IMG/VR virus record: IMGVR_UViG_3300030101_004939 | Location: 1 to 27,612 of that record | Source: a virus | Length of the DNA: 27,612 bases | Direction: 5' to 3' (one strand) | Shown: positions 1-8,044 of the stretch, one piece after another | Layout of the letters: each line of letters starts with the position of its first letter | Numbering within the stretch: position 1 is the first letter of the stretch | The notes under the pieces: model-generated | Seen by the model: the letters and a program-made list of their open reading frames with translations, nothing else | What the model was told of the DNA's origin: nothing | Database searches by the model: none | Position numbers and translations under genes: made by a program

Positions 1-578
1 CCTGCAACATCATAGGTACTGGAATTGCTCCAAAAATTGCTTGTGAAATCTTCTGTCCAATTTGAGCCATCGTTTGAGATTTGGATCACTATGTCACCCG
101 ATGCACCTAAGTTTCCAAATACCGCAGCATGTTTATAAAGATTGGCATCAACTGAGGATGTTACATCGCCATTGGTTACAGATGCAGCAACGCTGAGATT
201 TCCATTAGTTCTGCTAACTCCTGAGGAAGTGGTAAGAGTTCCGGATAATGCAGTGTGAATATTTGTAAGTGTGCTTTGTGCTGTACTGTCACTTACAGCA
301 AGTGTTCCAGCCACGGAGGATTCAATATTTGCCAGACTAGACTCCGCAGTGCTGTTGCTAACTGTGAGAGTTCCTCCCAGAGCGAGGTCAATGCTGGATA
401 AAGAAGACTGGGCGGTGGAGTCTGCGACTGTAAGAGTGCCTCCCAATGCGGAATTGATTGAAGACAGGGATGATTGAGCGGTTGCGTCATTGACTGACAA
501 TTTGTTAGATCCGTCGACTTGAAGGGGGACGTTTTTATTGTTGGTGGTATCACGGACGAAAAGTTGTGAGTTGGGCAT
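1..578 (-). CDS. Repeat-containing fibre/adhesin-like protein, C-terminus cut off by window edge
   Basis: The frame is open from an ATG at 578 to position 1 (192 codons plus two bases), so the C-terminus lies outside the window. Residues 1-30 form a polar lead-in (MPNSQLFVRDTTNN...). Residues 31-118 are four exact-length 22-residue repeats of the type DSTAQSSLSSI-x-x-ALGGTLTV, rich in Ser, Thr, Ala and Gly. After them comes a beta-rich stretch with the motif ISNDGSNWTEDF. Such a Ser/Thr repeat stalk followed by a beta domain is typical of viral fibres or adhesins, so surface attachment is the likely role, by inference only. It lies at the end of the virion block, on the same strand. An ATG at 598, closer to the TATA-like stretch at 603-612, is out of frame with it. 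No specific family is recognised. Confidence 0.72.
   Translation of the reverse strand, partial: MPNSQLFVRDTTNNKNVPLQVDGSNKLSVNDATAQSSLSSINSALGGTLTVADSTAQSSLSSIDLALGGTLTVSNSTAESSLANIESSVAGTLAVSDSTAQSTLTNIHTALSGTLTTSSGVSRTNGNLSVAASVTNGDVTSSVDANLYKHAAVFGNLGASGDIVIQISNDGSNWTEDFTSNFWSNSSTYDVA
225..488 (-). repeat. Four tandem 66-bp coding repeats (22 aa each)
   Basis: Four consecutive 66-bp units encode residues 31-52, 53-74, 75-96 and 97-118 of the fibre-like protein. The first two units are nearly identical in protein (ATAQSSLSSI, ALGGTLTV); the third and fourth have drifted. The period is kept exactly, with no insertion or deletion. Confidence 0.85.
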
Positions 579-632
579 GTTTTGGTTTGTATATCCATTA
601 CATATATATTTTTTTTTTTTCTAAAAATTTAA

Positions 633-3600
633 CTATTCTAAATCATCGTCATCACTATCTATTAAATATAATGGTGCTGAATAATTTAGGGGTGCCATGT
701 ATTCAAATGTTTGAGGCTCAATATCTGGTGGTTCATTCTCTTTGATAATTTCCTTAGATGCATCCTCTAACTGTTGCTGGGTTGGTTCTGGATAATAGTT
801 GGCTCTTTCAATTACATAAATGACAGATGAGTTGTCATCTAAATTGCCAGGTATTGTAAAATCATTGTTATATATTTTAGTTCTAATACTGGTGATGGTT
901 GTATCTTGGTCTATTGTCAAAGTGACTGCTGATTCACTCAAATCAAAAGCAAAACCGAACGAACTAAATTGACGAGAGCATATGCCTATGATTGGAAGTT
1001 TAGTTCCCTTACCGCCATAATATTCTTTAGTTGGGAAATTAGATCCTATCAAATAGAATGGAGTATTTCCAAATCTTGGCTTGGTATCCGCAAACTGTTG
1101 ATTGGATTCCACAATGACTGAAAATTGTACTGGTGGACACCATATGTTGCAATATGATTTTAGAGGATTTGAACCATTTGCAGATATGTCAACTTCTGCT
1201 TGATTCCGTAATACTGTGCCATGAATGACATCTGCTGATATAAATATATATGGGTTAGACGCTGATATTGGCAAGTTGTAGGAACTCAAAAGAGTATTCG
1301 AAAATCCAAGTACATTCCAAAAGTTTGTTGCCTTAGCCACATAATCTTGAATAGCTGCTGGGTAACCGGAATTAAACTGGTCAAAAAATTGGGGTGTATT
1401 TCCTGCCGCTATTCGATTGGCTTGTAATGATTCAATATATATTCCTGATAAAGATTCAGTTACTTCACCTGAACCCAAAGTATTAACTATGGCTGAGGGA
1501 ACTGCCTCACCACCTGTCAATGTTAATAAAGAGCCGCTCTCATCTGCCGCCGGTCTATATGGAGTATATAGGAAACTCCAATTGAATAAATTCATTTCTG
1601 GATCATAACTGAAAGTTGGATTTACTGCACCAACCCAGCATTTAGCCGCGCCCCCATACATGAGCCTATTTTTATACCCTCTGTTTTGATACCAATAAAA
1701 GGCATATGCGGGAGTTCCACCAGAAAATCTAAATGCTGATGCCAATACATCATTTATTCTGTTGTTGTATAAAGTAGATGGGTTGATATGTTGCATATCA
1801 TTTCCAGCGGCTGCCTGTAGGATTTTAGATCCAATTAAACGGAACATGTATAAAGAACCGTTTTCAGGCAGTTCTTGGCCGGCATTATTGTGTGTATATG
1901 GAACAGTGTAATAATCATAACCATTAGATGCTGATACATTTTGAGGATTTTGATTTGTTATACCATATGATTCGAATAAATTATTCACATTGTGTGTAAT
2001 TACATTAAATTTATCAGGATTTCCTAAAGATGCATATGCATCAGGAGTAATAGGTAAAAAGCCATAGGATAACTCTGGGATATATGTGTGAATGAAATTT
2101 CCATGAATTACATTGTTACCATCTGTTGAGGCTCGTTCTCTTGTTCCAACGTTAGTAACATTTCCAACCTTTTTTAAATATTCATCTGTGTCAAAATGCA
2201 ATTGGTCATTTATCAAATCTGCCATTCTTTGTGGCTCATAAAATCCCGCCGGTATATTGAATTCTGTTTTATATGTTTTGATATATACTAAATCTTGATT
2301 CCATAAAATTGTATTACTAATGGCAATATCATTGACTGGTTCATCATACCTAACATCTCCATTATCGTTTTGGAAATACACCGATAAACACTGCTCGTTA
2401 TATGCGTTTACCATGTAATCTCTAAAAGGTGGAGTTGCTCCCAAAGTGTACGGAAAAGGCTGAACTCTATTTGTAGATGTTCTCAAATCACCTTCACCCA
2501 TAAACGCGGGACTTGTGCCGAAGATATGTCTTAATCTGGTTACATTGGTTTGACCGTTGAAAAATCCAGCAGGACTTGGACCAGCCCAAATAGTAGCATA
2601 AAAAGCAGGATCAATATATCCACCAGCCATGCCAAAGTTTCGAGTTGTATACGGTGATTTTACTTTTTGCTGATTATAAGGAACTGAAAATCTTTTTACA
2701 TATGCTGGATTAGTTGGCATTTCATATCCCTGATTATCATTGTCTGGATTCATAGTGACAATTCCGCCGACATCATCCCACTGACCGGAATCTACATTGC
2801 CGATATTGATATTCCCGTTTCCGGTTTCTTCTCCATATTCATAAGTAAAACATTTCGGCTTATAGAATAATCCACCAACATTTCTTTGATAGTGGATATC
2901 TAGTGTACCGGCAGCTATTGCTCCGGCTGCCCCAAAAAATGTTCGTATTGAATAGTAATGATTTCTAACAGGGAAACCAGCTTGAGCCGGAACTTCTTGA
3001 ATATTCTCAATGCTTGAAAAGTATGGAGCTCCCGCAGGTCCACCAAAGAAGGATCCTACATTCATGGTGGTTAATCGTAAAGTATTAAAATCATCATCGC
3101 AACCTATAGTAAAGTTTTTATCACCAATGCCTATATCTGCCATGTTAGTTCCATTTGTTAATTGAGTCCAAACTCCAGTCACACCAACGTTTGGATGAAT
3201 CCAACTTGTGCAACCTTCTTGAAAATATGCTTGTCCTTGAACTACATTATAGTTGTGTAAGTCTGAAGAACCTTTGGCACCCCATAGAAAACTTAATCCA
3301 GCGTTTGTATTATCTTTTAAACTTTGATTCTGGGTAACTGTTCCAGCCAATTCTTCATTTCCAGCAATATTATAGTCATTTATCATATTTATATAATTTT
3401 TACCTATTTGTGGTACTGTGACTGTTGAACCACCTGTAACAAAATCACCACCTGGATTAAAAGCATTTGTAACTCCATTCAATCTGTTATTATTCCTATA
3501 TGTATTATATCCATTTGGTAACTCACTTGCACCGTGTCGGGGAGGTCTGCCGCCTACACTTGAAATGTCATTTTGATTTTTATATTGACCTGGATTGATA

Positions 3601-4562
3601 AAGTCTTGTACATATAGCAATTGGTATTCCATAGGATAATTGACATCAAATATAGGATCATAAACCATTTCATACGCAAACTTAGTTGCAACTACTTTCC
3701 CAACTACTGATTGGGGACCTGCTTCCCATTTGACAATTCCAAAAGTATTGTTGGCTACAGTTTGATAATCTGGGGCGGTGTTTGGGTCAGTTCCAACAGT
3801 TGTGGGGAAGTTGCCGACATGATACGAAGATATATAATCTCCTACTTTGTAAATGTCCGCAGGGTTAAATAGTTTAGTTTCAAAAACTCCAGGTGTTAAC
3901 TCATAGTGAACTCCGGCAAATAATGGCAACTTAACTAATTTGCATAAGTGGGCTATGTGATATTCGTGTGGGACATTAGTTTGATTGAATACAGATAAAG
4001 TACCATTTACCAAATCCTCAGCATCTCTTTGGGCTGCTGTAATAGTTGCCGCTCCAGATGAGGTATCCATAAAAGCACCGGCTTTCTTCGCATCGTCAAT
4101 TGCATAATCTAGAGTATTCCCTCCCATTGTTTGATTATATTCAAACCTATCCGCAATTAATCTTTTATGTATTCCATCTCGACTGGGTGCTCTGGCTTGT
4201 GCTTTCAAATCATGTGAAGTATAGGGTGGTTCTGTTCCAAAATTATCGGTGTAATAGGCAGGTTGTGCAATATCCCCAAGTTTCATTTGAAAAGACCCTG
4301 CGATGCTATGATCCGTAACAGTTCCAAATCTCACGGTTTCTGCATTTAGATAGGGTTTGAAATTCATGGTAAATTTTACATCGTCAGGAATGGATATATC
4401 ATTACCGTCACCTAACTCACTAATAAAAGAACCTAAGAGACGTACAGTATCACCCCTGTTGAGTTTTATTCCGTCATTCCATTCATTTATCCATTCACTA
4501 TTTGAAACTTGAATGGAAGCATTTTTGCGGGAACACTCAAAGACTTGATTTTGAGTTGTCAT
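633..4562 (-). CDS. Very large beta-rich virion-like protein (1309 aa)
   Basis: This is the longest gene in the window. The N-terminus (NSEWINEWNDGIKLNRGD, about residues 21-38, then VRLLGSFISE) has a strand-rich pattern also seen in looser form at the N-termini of the 630- and 927-residue proteins (20182-22074, 22116-24899). Near residues 768-790 is FNIPAGFYEPQRMADLIN, a module I associate with viral fibre and tail proteins. Aromatic, Asn- and Gly-rich sequence predominates, with few Lys/Arg clusters and no enzyme motif. The tail ends in an acidic IDSDDDDLE. No signal peptide or membrane segment is evident. Its position beside the capsid genes and on their strand suggests a structural role such as vertex, spike or minor capsid protein. 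The assignment is by composition and context, not by a recognised family. Confidence 0.75.
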   Translation of the reverse strand: MTTQNQVFECSRKNASIQVSNSEWINEWNDGIKLNRGDTVRLLGSFISELGDGNDISIPDDVKFTMNFKPYLNAETVRFGTVTDHSIAGSFQMKLGDIAQPAYYTDNFGTEPPYTSHDLKAQARAPSRDGIHKRLIADRFEYNQTMGGNTLDYAIDDAKKAGAFMDTSSGAATITAAQRDAEDLVNGTLSVFNQTNVPHEYHIAHLCKLVKLPLFAGVHYELTPGVFETKLFNPADIYKVGDYISSYHVGNFPTTVGTDPNTAPDYQTVANNTFGIVKWEAGPQSVVGKVVATKFAYEMVYDPIFDVNYPMEYQLLYVQDFINPGQYKNQNDISSVGGRPPRHGASELPNGYNTYRNNNRLNGVTNAFNPGGDFVTGGSTVTVPQIGKNYINMINDYNIAGNEELAGTVTQNQSLKDNTNAGLSFLWGAKGSSDLHNYNVVQGQAYFQEGCTSWIHPNVGVTGVWTQLTNGTNMADIGIGDKNFTIGCDDDFNTLRLTTMNVGSFFGGPAGAPYFSSIENIQEVPAQAGFPVRNHYYSIRTFFGAAGAIAAGTLDIHYQRNVGGLFYKPKCFTYEYGEETGNGNINIGNVDSGQWDDVGGIVTMNPDNDNQGYEMPTNPAYVKRFSVPYNQQKVKSPYTTRNFGMAGGYIDPAFYATIWAGPSPAGFFNGQTNVTRLRHIFGTSPAFMGEGDLRTSTNRVQPFPYTLGATPPFRDYMVNAYNEQCLSVYFQNDNGDVRYDEPVNDIAISNTILWNQDLVYIKTYKTEFNIPAGFYEPQRMADLINDQLHFDTDEYLKKVGNVTNVGTRERASTDGNNVIHGNFIHTYIPELSYGFLPITPDAYASLGNPDKFNVITHNVNNLFESYGITNQNPQNVSASNGYDYYTVPYTHNNAGQELPENGSLYMFRLIGSKILQAAAGNDMQHINPSTLYNNRINDVLASAFRFSGGTPAYAFYWYQNRGYKNRLMYGGAAKCWVGAVNPTFSYDPEMNLFNWSFLYTPYRPAADESGSLLTLTGGEAVPSAIVNTLGSGEVTESLSGIYIESLQANRIAAGNTPQFFDQFNSGYPAAIQDYVAKATNFWNVLGFSNTLLSSYNLPISASNPYIFISADVIHGTVLRNQAEVDISANGSNPLKSYCNIWCPPVQFSVIVESNQQFADTKPRFGNTPFYLIGSNFPTKEYYGGKGTKLPIIGICSRQFSSFGFAFDLSESAVTLTIDQDTTITSIRTKIYNNDFTIPGNLDDNSSVIYVIERANYYPEPTQQQLEDASKEIIKENEPPDIEPQTFEYMAPLNYSAPLYLIDSDDDDLE

Positions 4563-4634
4563 ATATTATTTTTACTAGATTATTATATTTTTGGTTTAAC
4601 ATAATTTTAAAAAAAAGTTGTAAATAATATATCA

Positions 4635-4913
4635 ATGGACGAAGGTGAAATTTTAGATATGGGTCGAAGACTCATGGCAAAACATGAGGAATTAGAAAAA
4701 GAAAGAAAAGTATGGAGTCGAAGAGTTGCAGGATTGCAAAAAAATTTAGCGATGCTTTATACATTTGGACGAGAATTGGATATGATGTTAGAAGATGATA
4801 ATTCTATACCACCAGTAATGAAATATTTAGTTGAAAGAATAAGAGGGCTTTCATCAGCTCTTTTATTTGAAGATGTTGATGATCCGGCAGAAATTACTAT
4901 CATTTTACCTTAG
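4635..4913 (+). CDS. Small coiled-coil protein (92 aa), unknown function
   Basis: This is a charged, helix-rich protein. Residues 1-45 (ILDMGRRLMAKHEELEKERK onward) have a heptad-like pattern consistent with a short coiled coil, and the C-terminus is acidic. It is one of few plus-strand genes inside the minus-strand virion block, divergent from the 1309-residue gene across 72 bp. Its TAG stop overlaps the TAA stop of the convergent capsid-like gene by four bases. A TATA-like AATAATATATC precedes the start. Independent promoter-like sequence and the tight fit between neighbours support a real gene; function is unknown. Confidence 0.72.
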   Translation: MDEGEILDMGRRLMAKHEELEKERKVWSRRVAGLQKNLAMLYTFGRELDMMLEDDNSIPPVMKYLVERIRGLSSALLFEDVDDPAEITIILP

Positions 4914-6577
4914 ATATCACTTACACTGACACCAAGAGAGTTGATGATAAGTGAACGACGGTGTTCGATGAAGAAGGTTAGATTAATCGCGGCTCTTCTT
5001 TCAGTAGCTGGTGCACCAGTGTTGGCTTTTTCAACTCTGTAGCGGAATTCAATTGGAGCACTTGAAATTCGAGTACCATTACCTCTAGCATTTCCCATTT
5101 CATTGTATTTGTCTAAGTTGAGGCCAATTACATGAGCGTTACCACCTAAATAACGCTGAGTAATAGCGGAAGCGGCGTTAGTATTATCAACGGCTCCGGC
5201 ATCCTGAGTATTGGCTAAAACATTGACAACATCTTGAGTAAAGTTAAGAGTGTCGTACTGACCTGGTAAACATTGGTAATGGTCTTCACAGTGTGATAAA
5301 TAGTGATGTTGCATAGCTCCCTGATCTACTTCTTTGTCGTATAATCTCTCATTATTAATCACAAAGTTATATTCTTCCTTGTGAATGGCAGCTGATTTGG
5401 CATTCCATAACTGTTCGTTTCTGTGGGTAAAGCATCCGGCATACTGGTTGTTTCTTTCTGCGGCACCCTGTGTTGATACAATATCCCAGTTCTTTGCAAC
5501 ATAAATCTTTTTGACTTCTTTTCCCATCATACCAATTAAATGGTTTGATTCAACAATACTGGTACCGACACCACCAGTATATTCAGGGTTGATACCCTTA
5601 ACAACTGTGCACTCAGTAAAATTGAATCTCATCGCTCCTGAATTTACGGCGTTTATGATTTTGCTTTGTTCGTCTTCGTCATAGTGTAAATAATCTAAAG
5701 ATAAGAAAGGTGGTTGAGCGAATGCAAGGTCATGACCTGTAGAGGCAGCGGCACCACCGGCGGTAGGATCATCAATTACAACTGGCATATCGTTGATGTT
5801 TTGGTATGCGGTGGCATTAGCCGGGCCTTTCTTCCATTCACATTCAATTTCAACTTGAGCCATAGCTAAGAGTGGTAACTGGTTACGCTCAAAGAATGGG
5901 ATAATATCACGAAGTCTTATAGCAACCTGTGGACCGGTTCCGGCGTGAGCCGCATCTCTTAAAAGTTTGCACCTCTGTTTGCCGTGTTTAACATTGGCGT
6001 TGGTGACAATCATATTTCCGTATCCGTTCTGCTGGTCTAATTCAGGATTAGATAACTGGTGATAACCTACTAAACCCTCACCTAAGGTAAAACCAGCTTG
6101 AGCGGCAGATCCAGCGGGATTTGGTAAAATCTTAGTAAAGAGACCATTTGAAGAAGCATGACGAACATCTAAAACATTCTCTCTAAACTGCTGGGAGATA
6201 AACTGATTTTTAACAGCATGATATAAAGCAGCTTCATCCACACGAGATAAAATCTGGCCACCACATCTCACTGTAATGCGGTTAATCATAGCAACGCCTC
6301 CAACAGTAAGTTGAAAAGCGTCCTGACTGTCAGTTCCTGTAACAACTTCAAAGCAAAGAGCAGTAGATGGTGCATCTAAAACACCCTTAGCTGGAAGTAC
6401 GAAACGAGTGACACCTCCGTTTGTGGAAGTGTACTGATGAGAAACTGGTTCTAAAATGTTAGTTTCTACTTGTACATTTACGGCTCTTTCTTTGCGACCG
6501 GGTCTTAGTAAATCTGGCATAAGTCCACTTTCGTCTAAATAGACGGTGTTTTCTGCTGAGTTTGATTGAGAATCCAT
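4910..6577 (-). CDS. Double jelly-roll capsid-like protein A (555 aa)
   Basis: This is one of three adjacent capsid paralogs. Residues 98-122 (INRITVRCGGQILSRVDEAALY) match the equivalent segment of the 566-residue protein (IQRIRVRSNGRLLEELDNYNLY) position by position. Residues 219-248 carry IRLRDIIPFFERNQLPLLAM followed by an IEIE-like strand, the conserved end of the first jelly roll in PLV and giant-virus major capsid proteins. The C-terminus INLTFFIEHRRSLII plus a short GV strand parallels the ends of both other paralogs. About 550 residues is normal for a double jelly-roll capsid protein. It would assemble as trimeric capsomers. Which paralog is the main shell protein cannot be told from sequence. 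The upstream minus-strand sequence contains AAACTATACC. Confidence 0.85.
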   Translation of the reverse strand: MDSQSNSAENTVYLDESGLMPDLLRPGRKERAVNVQVETNILEPVSHQYTSTNGGVTRFVLPAKGVLDAPSTALCFEVVTGTDSQDAFQLTVGGVAMINRITVRCGGQILSRVDEAALYHAVKNQFISQQFRENVLDVRHASSNGLFTKILPNPAGSAAQAGFTLGEGLVGYHQLSNPELDQQNGYGNMIVTNANVKHGKQRCKLLRDAAHAGTGPQVAIRLRDIIPFFERNQLPLLAMAQVEIECEWKKGPANATAYQNINDMPVVIDDPTAGGAAASTGHDLAFAQPPFLSLDYLHYDEDEQSKIINAVNSGAMRFNFTECTVVKGINPEYTGGVGTSIVESNHLIGMMGKEVKKIYVAKNWDIVSTQGAAERNNQYAGCFTHRNEQLWNAKSAAIHKEEYNFVINNERLYDKEVDQGAMQHHYLSHCEDHYQCLPGQYDTLNFTQDVVNVLANTQDAGAVDNTNAASAITQRYLGGNAHVIGLNLDKYNEMGNARGNGTRISSAPIEFRYRVEKANTGAPATERRAAINLTFFIEHRRSLIINSLGVSVSDI

Positions 6578-6650
6578 TTGGTATAGTTTATATTTAGAAA
6601 ATCTTTTTAATTTTCAAATTCAAATAAATAGTTAAAAACATAAAAAAAAC

Positions 6651-7979
6651 TTATCGAACAATCTGGATCCCGTCAGCACTCATGATAACCTGATTCTTGT
6701 TGAGGAAAACCATGTACACGCCCTGAGCATTAGCTGCAGTTCCATCTAAATCAGCACCGGAAGCTTCTAATTCGAAACTAAAGACAGTTTGTGAAAGGTC
6801 TTCACCAGTTCCAAAAGAATCGTAAAGGATACCAATACCGGCGGCTGTACCTTGGTCTACACCGTCATTATTTTGGGTTTGAACTCTATCAACAACGCCG
6901 GCGTTCCAGTTGTTGTATGCTAAAACTGTGCGATTGGTTTCACAAAATCTATTTACAGAAACAGCCTCTAAATAGTTTCTATCAATAAGAGTTCTGTATT
7001 GGTAAGAGTGATGAGTAGTAGTTGCATTATTGGCTTCTTCGTCGGTTAACATACGGTAACTGAGAGGATAGAGAGCACCATTTAAACTGTATCTAAGTCC
7101 TCTTACTTCTCCAATGTTACCTAAACGAGCAGAGTTAAAGTTCTGGTTACCGACTTCATTGGCATTCTGGAAATTACAGAATATAGAAGACACCTGTTTC
7201 AAACCTGGAGTTAAGGCGACAACACTAGTACTGGAATTAATAGTCTGGAAAACGGTTGATAGCGAATTGAAAGCGAAAGTCTGTTGAGGTGGTGCTGCGG
7301 CTGCGTCCATGTAATAAAGTGGAGCGGTTAGTTTTAGATCACTTAATTTAAAAGTGGCAGAATTGGCTAGGGCATCATCACCGAAAACCACGCTGACATC
7401 TGGCTTAAGTAAAATCTCAATGACTAAACCGCCAAATCCATTTTTAGACAGATCCATCATTTGACCGGAATTTAAGCAACCTGCATATAATCTGGAACTG
7501 AAAGATTTACCTTTGTTATCTCCGGCATCCTGAGCCACAAGAGAGTGACGGCCTAAGAACAGAGTTTCAAAATGGTCACCTTCATGGGAAAGTTGGGTGT
7601 TAATATCTTCGTTACCATGTACCGCCGAAACCACGGATGGCACAATACGCCAGTAATTCTCAACTCTCTCGATAACCTGATTTAATCGTTTACTAGAAAT
7701 AGTTACAGTGTGAATGCAATTGGCAAATCGTCCACAAAAATTATCGACGAAATTCTTGTCGGTATTTCCTAAAGCACCACCGGCACCCTGTGTGGAAGTA
7801 ATGCGACCACAAATGCGGAGTTCGTCACCTTGTAAAAACATAGGTGCATCATGACTGGAGAGATCGAATTTTATCATAGGTAATCCGCCTTTTGAACTAT
7901 ATTCCCCAGAAGACACGGCGTTTACGGGGTTCAATTGAACATATTTTTTACGGGTATTCATCATATTTGGTTGGGACAT
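6651..7979 (-). CDS. Double jelly-roll capsid-like protein B (442 aa, most divergent)
   Basis: This is the shortest of the three capsid paralogs. Conserved positions remain. Residues 89-111 (IHTVTISSKRLNQVIERVEN) align with the IxRIxVRxxGxxLExxD segment of the neighbours. Residues 160-193 (SSRLYAGCLNSGQMMDLSKN, then GLVIEILL) fit the end of the first jelly roll. LRYSLNGALYPLSYRM near residue 300 and the C-terminal VYMVFLNKNQVIMSADGIQI resemble the second jelly roll of PLV capsids. At 442 residues it lies between a typical penton (single jelly roll) and a full major capsid protein, so a minor capsomer or penton-associated role is possible. The gap to the next gene, 7980-8044, holds TATATACTCAAACTATAC on the minus strand as a promoter candidate. 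Confidence 0.8.
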   Translation of the reverse strand: MSQPNMMNTRKKYVQLNPVNAVSSGEYSSKGGLPMIKFDLSSHDAPMFLQGDELRICGRITSTQGAGGALGNTDKNFVDNFCGRFANCIHTVTISSKRLNQVIERVENYWRIVPSVVSAVHGNEDINTQLSHEGDHFETLFLGRHSLVAQDAGDNKGKSFSSRLYAGCLNSGQMMDLSKNGFGGLVIEILLKPDVSVVFGDDALANSATFKLSDLKLTAPLYYMDAAAAPPQQTFAFNSLSTVFQTINSSTSVVALTPGLKQVSSIFCNFQNANEVGNQNFNSARLGNIGEVRGLRYSLNGALYPLSYRMLTDEEANNATTTHHSYQYRTLIDRNYLEAVSVNRFCETNRTVLAYNNWNAGVVDRVQTQNNDGVDQGTAAGIGILYDSFGTGEDLSQTVFSFELEASGADLDGTAANAQGVYMVFLNKNQVIMSADGIQIVR

Positions 7980-8044
7980 ATTAGATGTATAGTTTGAGTA
8001 TATATTTTTATTTTAAAAAAAAATTAATAGAAAGTTAAAAACAA

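Noticed and set aside
293-598. Minus-strand 101-codon frame beginning at ATG 598
   Set aside because: It overlaps the repeat region of the fibre-like gene in another frame and stays open mainly because the 66-bp units repeat. The 578 frame is longer, continues to the window edge and gives a sensible repeat protein.
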